This document shows, piece by piece, positions 23,161-35,445 of a stretch of 64,000 nucleotides of DNA. The stretch covers positions 35,216,001-35,280,000 of the forward strand of contig CM114274.1 of assembly GCA_050084515.1 (NCBI GenBank), given 5' to 3'. The DNA comes from Blasia pusilla (lineage: Eukaryota; Marchantiophyta; Marchantiopsida; Blasiales). Position numbers and translations under genes: made by a program. Within the stretch, counting starts at the first letter, position 1. Every line of letters begins with the position of its first letter. The notes beneath the pieces are model-generated. The model was not told the DNA's origin, did not search any database, and was given only the letters and a program-made list of their open reading frames with translations.

Positions 23161-24520
23161 TTGGGAGTAAATGTATTGTTGGAACATTAGAAGGAAATTC
23201 CCTTCATAGCATTTGTAGCCAAAATTGAGATAAAGTTTATACTCATAAAACTAATTCAAATCTAAAGATCATACTTATAACTATTTATCAAGCATATTGC
23301 TTCTCTGTAATGAAAGAAAGTTGACAGTTAATTTCATGGGTAGTGCACTATTGGACGTGCCTTATGCTTGTGTGTATGCATGATAGTGAATATATTAGTA
23401 TTGAATATGTGGGAGTTCATGATGAAAAAGAATTTGTGAAATTGAGATGAAGTTTCAAAATTTCAAAAATACGTTGGAGTAAAATAGATTTGAGAGGAAT
23501 TAAATACGAGAAGACTCCTAATTTTTTTTTGATAATTGGTGAAGAGAGCAACAATTGAGATTAGGTTTAAGGGTAAAGAGTACACAAGAGAAATTTGACC
23601 AAGAATGAGTGCTAGCCATTGCCTAATAGAAAGGAATAAATCAACAAACAAGTGTATGGGCACTTTTTTGTTGATTAATGATAGGTTCTTTGTTGATATT
23701 GTGCCAAATTGGGCGAAATCAAGCAAAAGGAAAAAGTAAATGAGCTTGCAAGTATTGCGAGGAGAGTCTTCGGAGCTGTGAAGCATTTTGGATAAATAAC
23801 CTTTTTGGGGGGCATTTTGAGGCTTCAAGGGGGAAGACGCACTATATGTGTGGCATTGTACCATAGAGGATGATACTTTTACCCACATTCTACAAGGGAT
23901 TGTGAGGGTACTAGAGGTGTGTTCATTATCTATAGGAGATCTTGGTGGCACTTATATCATTTTAGAATGTTGGCAAGTGCATGATACTACAAGAACTATG
24001 TTTGGAGATTTTTTCAAAATGGGGTGATATCACTCTAGTCAAGAGGTAACTAAGTGTGAGGGCAAGTGACTCAATATTGGTCTCAAGTGAGATGTATGCG
24101 CGTACTATGTTTGACATTGCTTGTTACATATTTATGGGCTTGAAAGTAAGTTAAAGATGTTTGAACATTTTAACCATGGCATACTCATAAATTATTGGGG
24201 AGTGTGACGGTGCTAGAAGTGGTGGAGAATTTATGCATATTGGGACTAAATAACTCAAATTATAACTCTTAACGATTCAGTCGTTGTTTTATGAGTTTGA
24301 CATCACCTCAGTTATGCATTTATGACACAAATAGTCACAAATATGTAACAGTCATATAAAAATCTTATTTCTTGATTTTTTGAGTATAATTTTTTGTATA
24401 TATAAAAATGAAAAGGTTGGAACAACTGTGCCTTTATTATGAAAATAAGGAGATACACAAGATTATATCGCGGCATTAAAGGATCTTTTGTAGTATTCCT
24501 TTTAAGAGGTCATTGTGACC
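23160..24520. other. AT-rich intergenic DNA, no gene seen
   Basis: Only short open frames; the longest (minus 23951-23463) has no recognisable domain and low complexity. Confidence 0.5.
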
Positions 24521-24528
24521 TACCACCC

Positions 24529-25169
24529 TGTCGTGCGCATACACATCGCTATACAACATACATCGCTGTCACCGAACACACACACAAACACGCATGATCC
24601 CATGCTAACTCATGGCATCCAAAAAACGAGACAAGAAGTACCAAAATATCTCCAATAAAGTAAGATCCAATCTCTCTCTCCACCATCTCACAATATAGCT
24701 CTCAAAGGTGTGCACTCTCTCTCATGTCAAACCAAACCCATTCTCCTAATGAGAGGCTTGGGTTACACTCACAAGGCAAGGTACCATAGCTCCACCGCCT
24801 CATGCCAAGAGGTTCAACAAAGAGAGAATGAGCTCTCAAGCTCTCTCTCCTTGAGGTATACCCCTCCCCTCTCCCAAGCTCTCTCCATGGTAACCTACTC
24901 TCCCAAGTCACCTCCTTGGCTCTTGACTTGATGTAGGAGGTCAAGGGTCACTTACCAAAAATAGTAAGTTGATCATATACTCAAAATGATACTTACCTAA
25001 AATAGTAAGTTCCTCAATATGGCTCCAAATGAGCCAAAACGAAGGGGAAACCTGCTATCTCAGGTTTCCAAGGGCCTCAACAGGTCACCCTCAACCTACT
25101 GGGCGTGTCCTCCACTACTCACGAAGGCGCTCTATTAGATCTCACCGATCTATCCTAAAAGACGTGACA
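24529..25169 (-). repeat. Solo LTR of a DG-related gypsy family
   Basis: 641 bp starting TGTCGTGCGCATACACATCG and ending GACGTGACA on the plus strand, flanked by ACCC on both sides (24525-24528 and 25170-25173). The first 45 bp match the terminal block of DG2 (17370) and DG3 (47608, 48233). Its right end is echoed by a fragment near 58411-58470. No internal coding region is attached. The orientation is inferred from DG3. Confidence 0.65.
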
Positions 25170-25696
25170 ACCCTAAAGATGAAATGATTTTTTTGGCTTG
25201 TTTGATGGCATATTATTGTATATCTTGCATATGAAAATTGGAAAATTTTATGTTTTATTTTCTACATTGAACATAGCCGTGTTAAAAAACCCTTTGTTTA
25301 ATCTTACAAGTTTTTCTTTTCTTACTTTGATAATTTTTTTATGGAGGATTGAACTTATTATGAACTAAATCTTAATCATACGTAATCACATATATCCATG
25401 CATTGAGGCACAAATGGAAGATACTCATAAAATCATTATGTGATATTTCTCCATATTTGAACTTTGTAAGGATGAGAAAAAGGCCTAAATAGAGTGTTAT
25501 TCTAATAAATAGACCGAGAACTAGGAATGTCCTTGTGTTATGAAAATCCATGTTGGATCTTTTATAGTAAAAAAACATATAAACTATACCTATCCTCATA
25601 TCAATAGAGAGAGAATCTCTACAATCCCTCAGTGTAGAGATTGGTATACAAGCTATCATACCATATGAAGAAAGCATATGAAGAAATAAATTGTCG

Positions 25697-26062
25697 TTAT
25701 AATAACCACATGCTCTCTCCAAGCCTAATAAACTCAACACCAAGAAAGTACTTAAGTTCTCCCAAATCCTTCATATCAAATTCTACATATAATTTTAGCT
25801 TGACTTGTTGTGCTATATCCTCAATTCTCCTAGTAATCAAGAGGTCTTCAACATACAACATAATGATAATCGTATGATCTTGTATTCTTAAGCAATATGG
25901 CGAGGAGTGAGAATCACATACCCTAAAACCCAACTCTTGTAGGACGTATGTAATCTTGCCATACCAAGCTCTTCGAGGTTGCTTAAGCTTGTACAAAGCT
26001 TTCTTTAACCTACATAAAAGGAATGGAAACTCTGGATGCTCATATCCAAGTGGTTGAGTCAT
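25697..26062 (-). pseudogene. Copia reverse transcriptase fragment, 121 codons open
   Basis: An uninterrupted frame carrying ALYKLKQPRRAWYGKI, the catalytic box LYVEDLL (Y-V-E-D instead of Y-V-D-D, so the first catalytic Asp is changed) and FDMKDLGELKYFLGVEF. These are standard copia RT blocks. The Glu replacement and truncation argue against activity. Confidence 0.85.
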
Positions 26063-28394
26063 GTATACCTCCTCATGTAGATCTCAATTCAAGAAGGCAT
26101 TAATTCTTGACGTCCATATGATGTAATCTCCACTTCTTACTTACTACAACTTAAACTATTATTCTTGTAGTCGCCATCTTTGCAACACGGCTAAATATAT
26201 CTCCATAATTGATGTCATCTTATTGTGCATAGCCCTTGGCTACTAATATGGTTGTGTATCTATTCATTGTACCATCTTGATTACACTTGATTTTGTAAAC
26301 CTAGTTATAACCTATAGCTTCCTTACCGGAAGATACATCAACCAACTCTCGTATGTGTTGATGTCTTAATGCAACAAGCTCTTCCTCCATAGCTTCAATC
26401 AATTCGATCTTGCTTGCAACTTCTTCAAAATAACTTGGCTCCTGTTCTTGAAGGATAATCATCATATATACATGATGTGTTGTAAGGAATCCTTAATTTA
26501 TAAATCTATGAACATGATGTGTGACTCTACTTGATCTACAAAGTTATTGTTCAGATGTGGATGCCTTTGATATCTGACTCGAAATCTTACTATTGTTAAC
26601 AAACTAAATACATACTTTTCCCGATCATGGACAAATAGATTTAACTCAAGAATCTAGGACCTCTCTTAATCCTACACTAGTACTAGGGGAATTTATAGAC
26701 TATGTCTGTTGGTTTATAGTCATATTCTCCCACTCAATAACGACTTTAAAGATGGAATAGGCTCATATGGAGCATATCATCACTTTAACTCATCAAAGAC
26801 AACATTACAACTAATAATAAATTGCCTACAGGATGGAATGTAGCACTTGTATCCCTTAGTTCCATCAGCATAGCCAATGAAGATACATCTTTCAGATTTG
26901 TCGTCTAATTTTTTACGTCTTTGAGAAGAAACATCAACATAACAAACACAGCCAAATAATTTTAGGAAGGAAAAATCTGAGTTACTTCCTTTGAAGACTT
27001 CAAATGGAGTCTTATCATGAACTCCTACTATTGGAGTTCGATTGATTAAGAAGAATGCGCACGCTTCAACCTTTACCTAATACACCTTAGGCATGTTCTT
27101 CACATTTATCATAGCACGTATCGCCTCAACAACATGTTGATTCTTCCTCTCATCCACTCCATTTTATTGTGGATTATAATAGCAAGTCACTTGTCGTTGG
27201 ATGCCATTCTGAAGTAAGTAGTCATCAAATTTTGTTGAAAGGTACTCTCCTCCAACATCACAACACAATTTGAGAATGTGTTCTCTAGTCTACTTCTCTA
27301 TCAGAATTCTGAATGTTTTGAACACTAAGAATACCTATTACTTGGCTTTAAGAAAGCATATCCATATATACTTAGAGAAGTCATCAATAAAGGAAACAAA
27401 GTACTGGAAACCGCTAAGGCTATATTGTGAAGTTGTCCATACATCATTGTGAATCAACTCCAATTTCTTGGATGATCTTCTATCTTGCCTTGGAAATAGA
27501 AATCTAGCTTGTTTTCCAAATTGGCAAGGAGGGCATACCTCTAACGTAGTAGGAATTGCTAATTTGGGAAGTCTTATTACTAGATTAGATGATGAAAGAC
27601 TCTATAATCTTTGAAGATTCATATGCCCGATTATCTTATGCCATAAATTTAGATTTGTGACTTGTTGGCCAGTTTGACCATATATTGCTATTTGAATTTC
27701 AACCATAGAAATATCTATGGTTGAGAAAGCATATCCATATAAATTATGATGAGTCGTGATCAAGAGGTGCTCTGTTTGTAAATATTTTTGTTTATGATAT
27801 TACCCTCGATATTCTTGCTCCACATAGTTTTGTTGTTTTAAGGCTCATATTGTCAGAACTGCTTTCCTCGTGAAGCAAAACTTTGCATAGTGACCCTTTA
27901 TCTCATAATAATTCCGAGATCCAAGGATCCTCTATTGATGATCTCGACCAAAATGATTTCCACCATCATCACTTTGTGATTGTGTCCGCTACTTGTTCCT
28001 AGTTGATTGAGTGGAGTTATGTTGAATGTCCCTTCCTTCATATGATTGATATCCACCACAACCACGGAAGTTTCTACTACAACCTCTATCTCGGTTTGAT
28101 CCATTACCTGCAAAGAGCACATTCTCTTGTATACTAGATGAGCTACGATTGTCTACTCGGTGCATCTGCTCACTAATTAATAGTGGGACTAACTCTTGAA
28201 AGGTTGGATACTTCTTTCTCAAAGAGATAGAGTTCTCAAAAGACTTGTAATCATTTGGAAGGCCTTAAAGAGTGAAAAAATCATATTATCATCTTCTATA
28301 GTCACTCCAATGTTTTTAAACTAATCAACAATATATTTGATACACAAACATAGTCATCAATGTTTTGCGATCCTTTTCTCACTTCAATCAATTG

Positions 28395-28724
28395 TTATTT
28401 CAATTGAAGCTTTCTGTCCTTTGTAGACGTCTGAAACAACTTTTCCAAAGCATTCCATGTCTCTTTCAGAATATCAACATCTTGAATATGACCAATCATT
28501 GGCAAACTGATCGTTATTGAAATATAGTGGATTATTTGCCCTGCGCTTTTATTCCAAGCGAGAACATTCAAGTCTGTTGAGTCACCTTCTGGTTTGGCCT
28601 CATCACATGTAACAAGCTCCCATAGTTCTTGATCCATGAGAAATTGCTTCATGCAAAACTTCAAGAGATTATAATTCAGCTTATCTAGCTTCTCGTCTGT
28701 GATTGGTCTTGAGGAATACTCCAT
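28395..28724 (-). pseudogene. Copia gag fragment
   Basis: The frame encodes a UBN2-like gag stretch: a start close to KLDKLNY, then FLMDQELWELV, AWNKSAGQIIHYISITIS and LKETWNALEKLFQ. These patterns are typical of plant copia gag. The frame breaks just downstream, and the rest of gag continues near 28222-27989 in another frame. Confidence 0.75.
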
Positions 28725-29787
28725 GAATGAGGTTTTTTTTCGTAAAATATAATTTTAGGCTTTCCACTACTCCAATTGGGGCATAGATCCCTCCTTCCAA
28801 AAAATTGTCATGAATTGCCAAGATTGACCAACTATATGGAAGAACTAGTCAAAATTGGCATGTAGAGAGCAAATTGCAAAACTTTCCTTCAATAATTTCA
28901 CTTACCTATATTGAAATTATTATTGCTAGAGCTCAAAATTTCATAATCAATTTTTTTTGGATACATTGGAAAGCTCTCGACGAGCTTTACAAGATGGTTA
29001 GTACAAGCCTTTAGCATTTTTTCTGACTGACACAGACCTACATTGCTGAATCGACTAGAAAAGCCTGAAAAAGGCCTCTAAAGTTTTGTCATTGTCACAG
29101 CTCCACCTGAAATCTTGCCATTGAGCTCTGATTGAAATTTCTTTCTCCAAACTGAATTATACTTTCTCTTGCATCTCGTCTCTCTTCAAACACCAAGAAT
29201 TTCAATTGATGTTCTCCTATCGCTCTGATATTATGTAGAAAACTGCTAAAGAAGCATAACTGATGGATAGGACTCTCATACTCACACACCACCATGGAGA
29301 ACAAAATTTTGCAATGAGAGAATAAGTGGAGGCTGGTTTCCTTCTTAATCATACAGGGTATGTACAAGAAAACATAACCCTATCCTAACCATAGTCTTGA
29401 GTTAGATTAATTGTGATTAACTAATCCTAGTTTAGACAATCGTGCTTAACTGAGTAACCAAGAATTAACTTTCCTACTTTGTGTGAGTCTCAAATATAGT
29501 AGTTTAGGTATCCGATGAGTTTGACTATAAATTAGTCTTCAATAAGAAAGAAATCATAAAATGGCCCTCCCTTACCATACATGTGCTCCGCTTCTGTGGG
29601 TAGGATTTTGGTAGCTAGGTTTGCGGGAGGGATGTGAATTAAGGGAAGGGATGTGATGCAGGATCAGGGGCACAATGCGAGCGGTCGGGCTTGCATGAGC
29701 ATGTTTGTCTCTAGGATGGACATGAACTTTGTTTGTGTGCAACTCTAGCAGGAGGTGATAGTGGAGAGCGGGCGGGGTAAGGGAAAT

Positions 29788-30818
29788 TGTCGCGACCCTC
29801 ATAACCAAACAACACCAAATAGACGCCAAGCGAAACATCAGAACTCAAAGGAACTCATGCTGCGAGATTTGCGCTTTGGAGAGGCGTTTGGAAAAGTCTC
29901 TTGGAAAAGTCTAAGAGACGAAACGCGGAACAGAGTTGTGCGTTTCATGCGTTAGTGGTCGCGACCAGGAAACCTAGACCAAATGCGAGCCGAGACTTGA
30001 GATGAGTTGAGTCTTGGGAGGTTGGTTGCCAAAGAGGTGAGAACCAGTTTGGAACACGACTAGCGTTTGGGAGAATCTGACTGTGTTTAGGACCATAATG
30101 TTAAGCTCCAAGATGCGTTCGGAACAATGAAGGGCGCGTTGGAAATCTGATCTTGAGACACTTCCAACGCACCAAAGATCTCAGCAAACGCATAAGTACA
30201 GGCTGAGATATTGGCCAAAAACAATTGAGAGAGCAATCGGGTTGAGGGCCAATTGGAGAGGCCCGGGTGTCTTTCCCTAAATGTAGGGGGCCCCCGGAGA
30301 TCCCTAGAAGTACTAGTAAGGGAGGACCTTCTCCGAGATGTCTGGGGAAACGAAACCCCACTTTGGGCGCCAAACGGCGTTTCAGAGGCACGGGATGGAA
30401 CGGGAGTTTGGCACGGGAAACCGAAACCCAAACCTGATCCAAGGGAGTGGACTTTGTACGCCACACTTGGATTCCAACCCGAGATTCACTTCGTGCGAGT
30501 CTTGGTGAGGAACTCATTGGCTGTCCATCGGACGGTTGGAACCGCTAGGCGCGAAACGCCGTTTCAAGTTCCTGAACCGACCAAAAAGTCTGTCCCAAGT
30601 CTTTCGAGATTTGCCCGTGTTGTAAACCGCGAAACTAGGAAGGTTGAGCTTGATGAGAGTCCGAGACGAGAACTCGGAAAGTAATCCCGCTGATTGATCC
30701 AAGACCCGACTAACCAAAGTGCGTGTTTGGATGCAGATCAACGTTGAGAGCGTGACCTACTGAACGCACGCTTCCGCAACAAACAAGATTAACGTTCAAG
30801 GAGAGTAGGCGCACGACA
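29788..30818. repeat. 1031-bp solo LTR with 5-bp target duplication
   Basis: It begins TGTCGCGACC and ends GCGCACGACA, so the ends are TG...CA and form a short inverted repeat. It is flanked by GAAAT at 29783-29787 and 30819-30823. A second copy of the same LTR lies at 56442-57471. Internal short open frames (for example 30253-30684) are not genes. Confidence 0.92.
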
Positions 30819-30823
30819 GAAAT

Positions 30824-32470
30824 GGACATCCAAGGTCTATCCTACTCATGATAGACCAAGATAAAGACTAATTTAACAACTTATCGACTAACATTAAGTT
30901 CCATGTCTTTTGTACTTCTACGTGACAGATTTTGTGGACTAGATCACCATGTTTAACCTTCCTACCCCACCTTGAGCAACCATAATAAAAAAATGACTTC
31001 AAAGCCTACTTCACCTTAGAGTAACTTATCACCATAAGTCATATTTAAAATCAATTCTATTGTGCTCTAAAATATCTAGATCCACCTTAACATAACTCTC
31101 ATGAATTGAATGAACCAAGCTAAACATCCCAAAACTGAATAAGCTTGGAAGCATGTTAAAATCAAGAAATAAAAGAGTAAGAAAATTTAAAATCTATCTA
31201 TAGTATTAAGAAAGGATGGGTTTAAAAGTTTTTCCTCCTCGTCAACCTGTATTTTGAGAATTCATCCCCTATTATACGTGTCATTTTAAATAATTAAATT
31301 AAAGAAGAAGTAAAGAGTGAAGTTAAAGGAATAATGTATACTCCCGTGCACATGGCAACTTACTAATAAAAATAGACTAGTTTTTTTTCTTGATTGCATG
31401 ACACATCATACTGTTAAGGGCGTTAACCCTTGCTAGAGCTCTTAATTAAGGCAACGTCGTGTGAAGCCTAGATGCTCCCAACGAAGGCCACGTGTGAAGC
31501 CCTTCCGCTTTCAATTTCTGTTTTATTTTTGCCTATACTAAGCCATTAGCTTGGACTCAAATGCTCCCATGAAACCCATATGTGAAACTTTTCGGTTTTT
31601 TATATTTTCTTATACTACGCCAAAACTTGAATGGAAAATAACTTTTTATTAACTCCAGAGTTTAATAAATATGGTAAATTTTTTATTTAAATAAATTTAA
31701 ATGGAAAAAATATTCATGGAAAGATTGTGAGGTTTTCATGACCAATTATTATTTCAATATTTAAGAAAAAAATAAAAAATAAAAATCAAGTTAATTTTGG
31801 AAGGGAAACGAAAAAGATAATAGTAGAATAATGGAAATTTTATTATTCTTCAAAAAGATGAAAATTAATTTAATTATTTTTAAGCCTTAATTCGCGAGGG
31901 ATTTCCAAAGATGATTTTGATATAAACTTTAGATCAAAATGAGTGGTTTTCTTTTTACTAATCAAGAGATGGGGGTGGGAAAAATAACAATAATTGATTT
32001 CTTTCTAAACTAATAAGGGAAAATATAAGTATTTTTAAAAATAAAAATTGGAATCTCTTGACTATTCATATATTTAAGCAAAAACTTATCTTCATTATTT
32101 ATTTTCCAACATTATAATTTGAATCTAAAACATTCATTATATTTTCCATTTATGAAATATTTTAATTTCCATCCATCCGGCAAAATATTACTAGTGAGAT
32201 ATAAAATAAAAGATAATTTTGATAATTTAATAAAAAAATGTTTAAATTAATTTTAAAAAATTCTATTGGTCCGCGGAAGGAATGATCTACTTGTTGATAT
32301 AATCATGCGTTTGAAAATCGAAAGGACATATATTCAACAATAAAGTAGATGAATCTATCTAAAGCATCCAAACCTTATAACTATTTAACTATTCTCGAGA
32401 ATGGAATCTCCACACGCTTCCTAAAAAGAAAGAAAAGCATTTTCTGAAAATCAAAGCCAATGCATTACCA
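30824..32470. other. AT-rich intergenic DNA
   Basis: No coding sequence is seen. It holds one probable small Helitron (31195-31380). Confidence 0.5.
31195..31380 (+). mobile_element. Small non-autonomous Helitron-like element
   Basis: Starts A|TCTATCTATAGTATTAAG and ends AATAGACTAG|T about 185 bp later, fitting the Helitron rule of TC at the 5' end, CTAG at the 3' end and insertion between A and T. A weak GC-rich palindrome (CCCGTGCACATGG) lies upstream of the 3' end. It encodes nothing. Confidence 0.5.
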
Positions 32471-32479
32471 GCGGGTTTT

Positions 32480-33418
32480 ACTGGTGGACTAATAAAAGTG
32501 CGGCGCTTGACCGCCTCATTCGCTTTGCGCATAAAATCGTGGGAACGACGAAGGGAAGGAAATTTTCCCTGAAGTGCACACGTCGACAGTTCGGGACCTG
32601 TGGGTCGAGGATTGCCATTTGACTCGACCTACCGATGAATAAATAAAATAAAATAAAAAGGCTAAATAATACGCAGCGGCGGACTCCATGCAGAAGAGGT
32701 AAATATCGAAAAGAAAATATCACAGCAAAAGGCTGCCCGGCGGCACCTCCAGCGTCGGTTGCCGAAGTAGCGAGAGCGTGGGACCGGTGCCGAGCCTGGT
32801 AGTACCGGTGGATGTGCGGATCAGCGGGACGGCGCGGGAACGGTATCCTAGGGTAGGTTGCAGACTATCCCGACTATTCCCGCTTATCTGTAATCGTCAG
32901 AGCTTTATTAGTGTTAATTGTCTGTTCTGGGTTCCTGGCCGAGCGATTCTTGTGCATCGGAGGAAGCTTACTATTATGATGATTAGCGCAGCGCATTCAA
33001 TTAGTGGATATTTGTCCTGTCAGCTTTATTTAGTAGATCCGCCAATCGGTCTACGTGAAAGTATGTAATTATTTCCTTTGATTAGTTTCCCAGGACCATG
33101 CGAGTGATTACCGAGCGCTAATTCCCGCTGTAGTGGCTCGTAATCCTAGAAATCGCTGCCATATTCGCCAGCAGAACCGACCGTAACAATTAGAGAGCTC
33201 CGAGTGTGGCAGCTCAGGTTTGAATGCTGTTCCGCGAGCGAACGAACGAGAGAAGAAGCAGGAGCTCGTGCGAAGAACATCACCTTTATCCATCGCGAAC
33301 AATCGGATCGGGACGAGACGCCCGGCGAGGGGCGAAATGCTCGCGCGTGGATCGATCGTCGGTGGATCATGGATGCCGCTGTGCGCACAAGAAATCGTCA
33401 CACTGTGACAGCGATTAG
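32480..33418 (+). promoter_or_regulatory. Upstream region of the F-box/kelch gene
   Basis: GC content rises sharply from about 32480 compared with the AT-rich DNA to the left. A TATA-like CTAAATAATAC is near 32662. This stretch probably holds the core promoter and the start of the 5' UTR. A 5'-UTR intron is possible but cannot be placed. Confidence 0.35.
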
Positions 33419-33789
33419 ATGAAGCGAGAGAGAGAGAGAGAGAGAGAGAGAAGAAGAAAGGAGGAAAAGTTCAAGAAGGGAGGAAGGAAGGGATTTGGTT
33501 TGCAGGGTGGGGTTGTGTGGGTGGGAGGGAGGGAGGCACGGAAGGAGAGAGGGAAGGAGGATATGGAGACTGGAGGGCGGCGGGAGGAGAACAGGAAGAA
33601 GAATTGGAGGAGGAGAGAGGGATGCGAGAGGCGGACGCGAATTTGAGGAAGAAAAATTGTGGAGGACGGAGAGGGGAGGGATGGGCGAGGAGGTGGTTGG
33701 TAGGTTGAAGAAAGGCGAGTGAAAGGGGCGATTGAAGAGGAGGGGGAGGAGGAGGAGGAGGAGGACGGAAAAGGGGCAGCGATCGATCA
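33419..33789 (+). promoter_or_regulatory. GA-rich 5' leader with (GA)n tract
   Basis: From about 33425 to 33450 the strand is a pure GA repeat, followed by more than 300 bases that are almost only G and A, up to the start codon at 33790. Such tracts bind BBR/BPC-type GAGA factors in plants. Here it would be in the promoter or leader. Overlapping open frames on both strands are low-complexity artefacts. Confidence 0.55.
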
Positions 33790-35445
33790 ATGGGGGCGTT
33801 TCTGAGCTATGCGAGAGGGCGGTATAGTGACGAACAGGAGCGTCCACAGCCAGTGCAGTCGAGCAAGAGGCAGCGGTTGTCTTTGGGGTGTTTGGACGAG
33901 AGACCGCAGTTGATACCGGGGCTGCCGGATGAGATTTCGCTGCAAATCTTGTCGAGAGTGCCGCGGGGCTGTCACTCGGTGCTGAAATCGGTTTGCAAGT
34001 CTTGGCATGAAGTGCTGGCCGGGGATGAGATCTTCGAATTGAGAAAGGAGCTGAGATTGACGGAGGAGTGGTTGTATATTCTGGTGAAGGACGAGCAGGA
34101 GAGGCTCGCGTGGCATGTTCTCGATCCCGTGGATGGTAACTGGAGGCGATTGCCGGCCATGCCGGAGATGGCCCGAGACGACGAAGCCAGGGATCTCAGC
34201 TCGGGTCGAGGCTGGTGGACGGCTATTGGATCCTCCAGCCTGAGAATATCGGGTCTTTTCAAGGGCTGGTTTAGACGCAAGGATCTGCTTGATCGCACAC
34301 CTTTCTGTGGGTGCTCTGCCGGGGCCATTAATGGCTGTCTGTTTGTGCTGGGAGGATTCTCCAGGGCCTGTGCTATGAAGTGCGTATGGCGTTATGACCC
34401 CCGGACGAACGAGTGGACCGAGGCTGCGTCGATGGGAACCCCCAGGGCTTACTGTAAGACAGGTTTATTGAACGACAGGTTGTATGCCGTGGGCGGAGTC
34501 AATCGTGGCCGTGGAGGACTGACTCCACTTCAATCCGCCGAAGTGTACGAGCCGGAAACGGATTCCTGGACTGCAATTCCGAACATGCCTTTCTCTCGAG
34601 CACAGGTTCTTCCCACAGCTTTCTTGGCGGACATGTTGAAGCCCATCGCCACGGGAATGGCAGCTTTCAAAGGAAAGTTATGTGTGCCCCAAAGCCTCTA
34701 CTCATGGCCTTTCTTCGTCGATGTCGGAGGTATGCTTGCACTGAGTCACTCCCCTGTTATCCTCTTTTCCTTCCCATCGGGGACTCTTCCGCTGATTACT
34801 CCGTGTTAGGATGGACGTTGCATTTGGCCTTGGCAATGTCCAATCTCCTGGTTGGTTTCGTGGCAGGGTACTGCGAGCTGTCGGAGATGTGATAGTCTTG
34901 CTGAAAGCGTTTATCTCATTAGCGTTTCGAAAACACCTCTGAGGTTCTGTTTGTGCTGGTTTAGCTAAGGAAGTTTGTTGGTTAATTCAGGTGAGGTGTA
35001 TGATCCGGTGTCCCATTTGTGGGCGGAAATGCCCCAAGGAATGGGGGAAGGTTGGCCCGCGCGCCAGGCTGGCACTAAACTGAGCGTAGTTGTGAATGGA
35101 CGCCTGTATGCATTAGATCCCACAAGCGCAATGGATGGGAGTAAAATCAAGATGTATGATTCAGAACAAGATACTTGGAAGGTGGTCCTGAAGAAGGTCC
35201 CAATTCTGTTGGATGTCACCGATTCAGAATGCCCATATTTGTTAGCTGGATTTAGGGAAAAGCTCCATGTCATAACGAAAGACATCAACGACAACATTAC
35301 TGTCCTCCGCGCAGACTTTACCGAACCAGCACCCAATGGAGCCAATGGGAACTTCCCCGAAACTGAAGATGAGGGCTGGAAAACAATCGCCACACGGAGT
35401 TTTGGCACTGTCGAGTTAGTTACTTGCCAGGTTCTTGACGTTTGA
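33790..35445 (+). CDS. F-box/kelch-repeat protein (At1g22040-type), two exons
   Basis: The likely role is substrate recognition in an SCF ubiquitin ligase, with the F-box binding an ASK/SKP1 adaptor and the kelch propeller binding the target. Exon 1 is 33790-34729 and exon 2 is 34991-35445. The intron 34730-34990 starts GTATGC and ends TTCAG and splits a Gly codon, giving 464 aa, close to the roughly 475 aa of Arabidopsis At1g22040. The F-box is at about residues 42-88 (IPGLPDEISLQILSRVPR and VCKSWHEVL). Kelch-type blocks follow at about 178-225 (NGCLFVLGGF, YDPRTNEWTEA), 226-275 (LYAVGG, YEPETDSWTAI) and after the intron (VYDPVSHLWAEMP, LYALDP, MYDSEQDTWKVV). The start matches the MGAFLS-type N-terminus of this subfamily. 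The upstream leader is GA-rich. Intact. Confidence 0.93.

Larger units (their letters stand above)
25370..29560 (-). mobile_element. Ty1/copia element, decayed and 3'-truncated
   Basis: On the minus strand, from right to left: a probable 5' LTR starts (plus-strand left edge) at 29234; next to it lies a primer-binding-like site reading ATCAGAGC (29233-29222), matching the initiator-Met tRNA type site. Then come gag (28724-28000), a CCHC knuckle remnant near 27895-27850 (KGHYAKFC), integrase C-terminal blocks at about 27010-26780 (LFGCVCYVDVSSQRRKKLDDKSERCIFIGY in two parts) and reverse transcriptase at 26062-25697. RT motifs include LLCRLKKALYKLKQ-type, MLYVEDLLI and FDMKDLGELKYFLG. RNase H and the 3' LTR are not recognisable. 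Many stops. The outer limit of the 5' LTR is uncertain. Confidence 0.8.

Noticed and set aside
30253-30684. 143-codon plus-strand open frame
   Set aside because: It lies inside a solo LTR; the matching frame in the second LTR copy is broken, so it is not a conserved gene.
33398-33847. Ser/Pro/Leu-rich open frame on the minus strand
   Set aside because: It is the complement of the GA-rich leader of the F-box/kelch gene; low complexity only.
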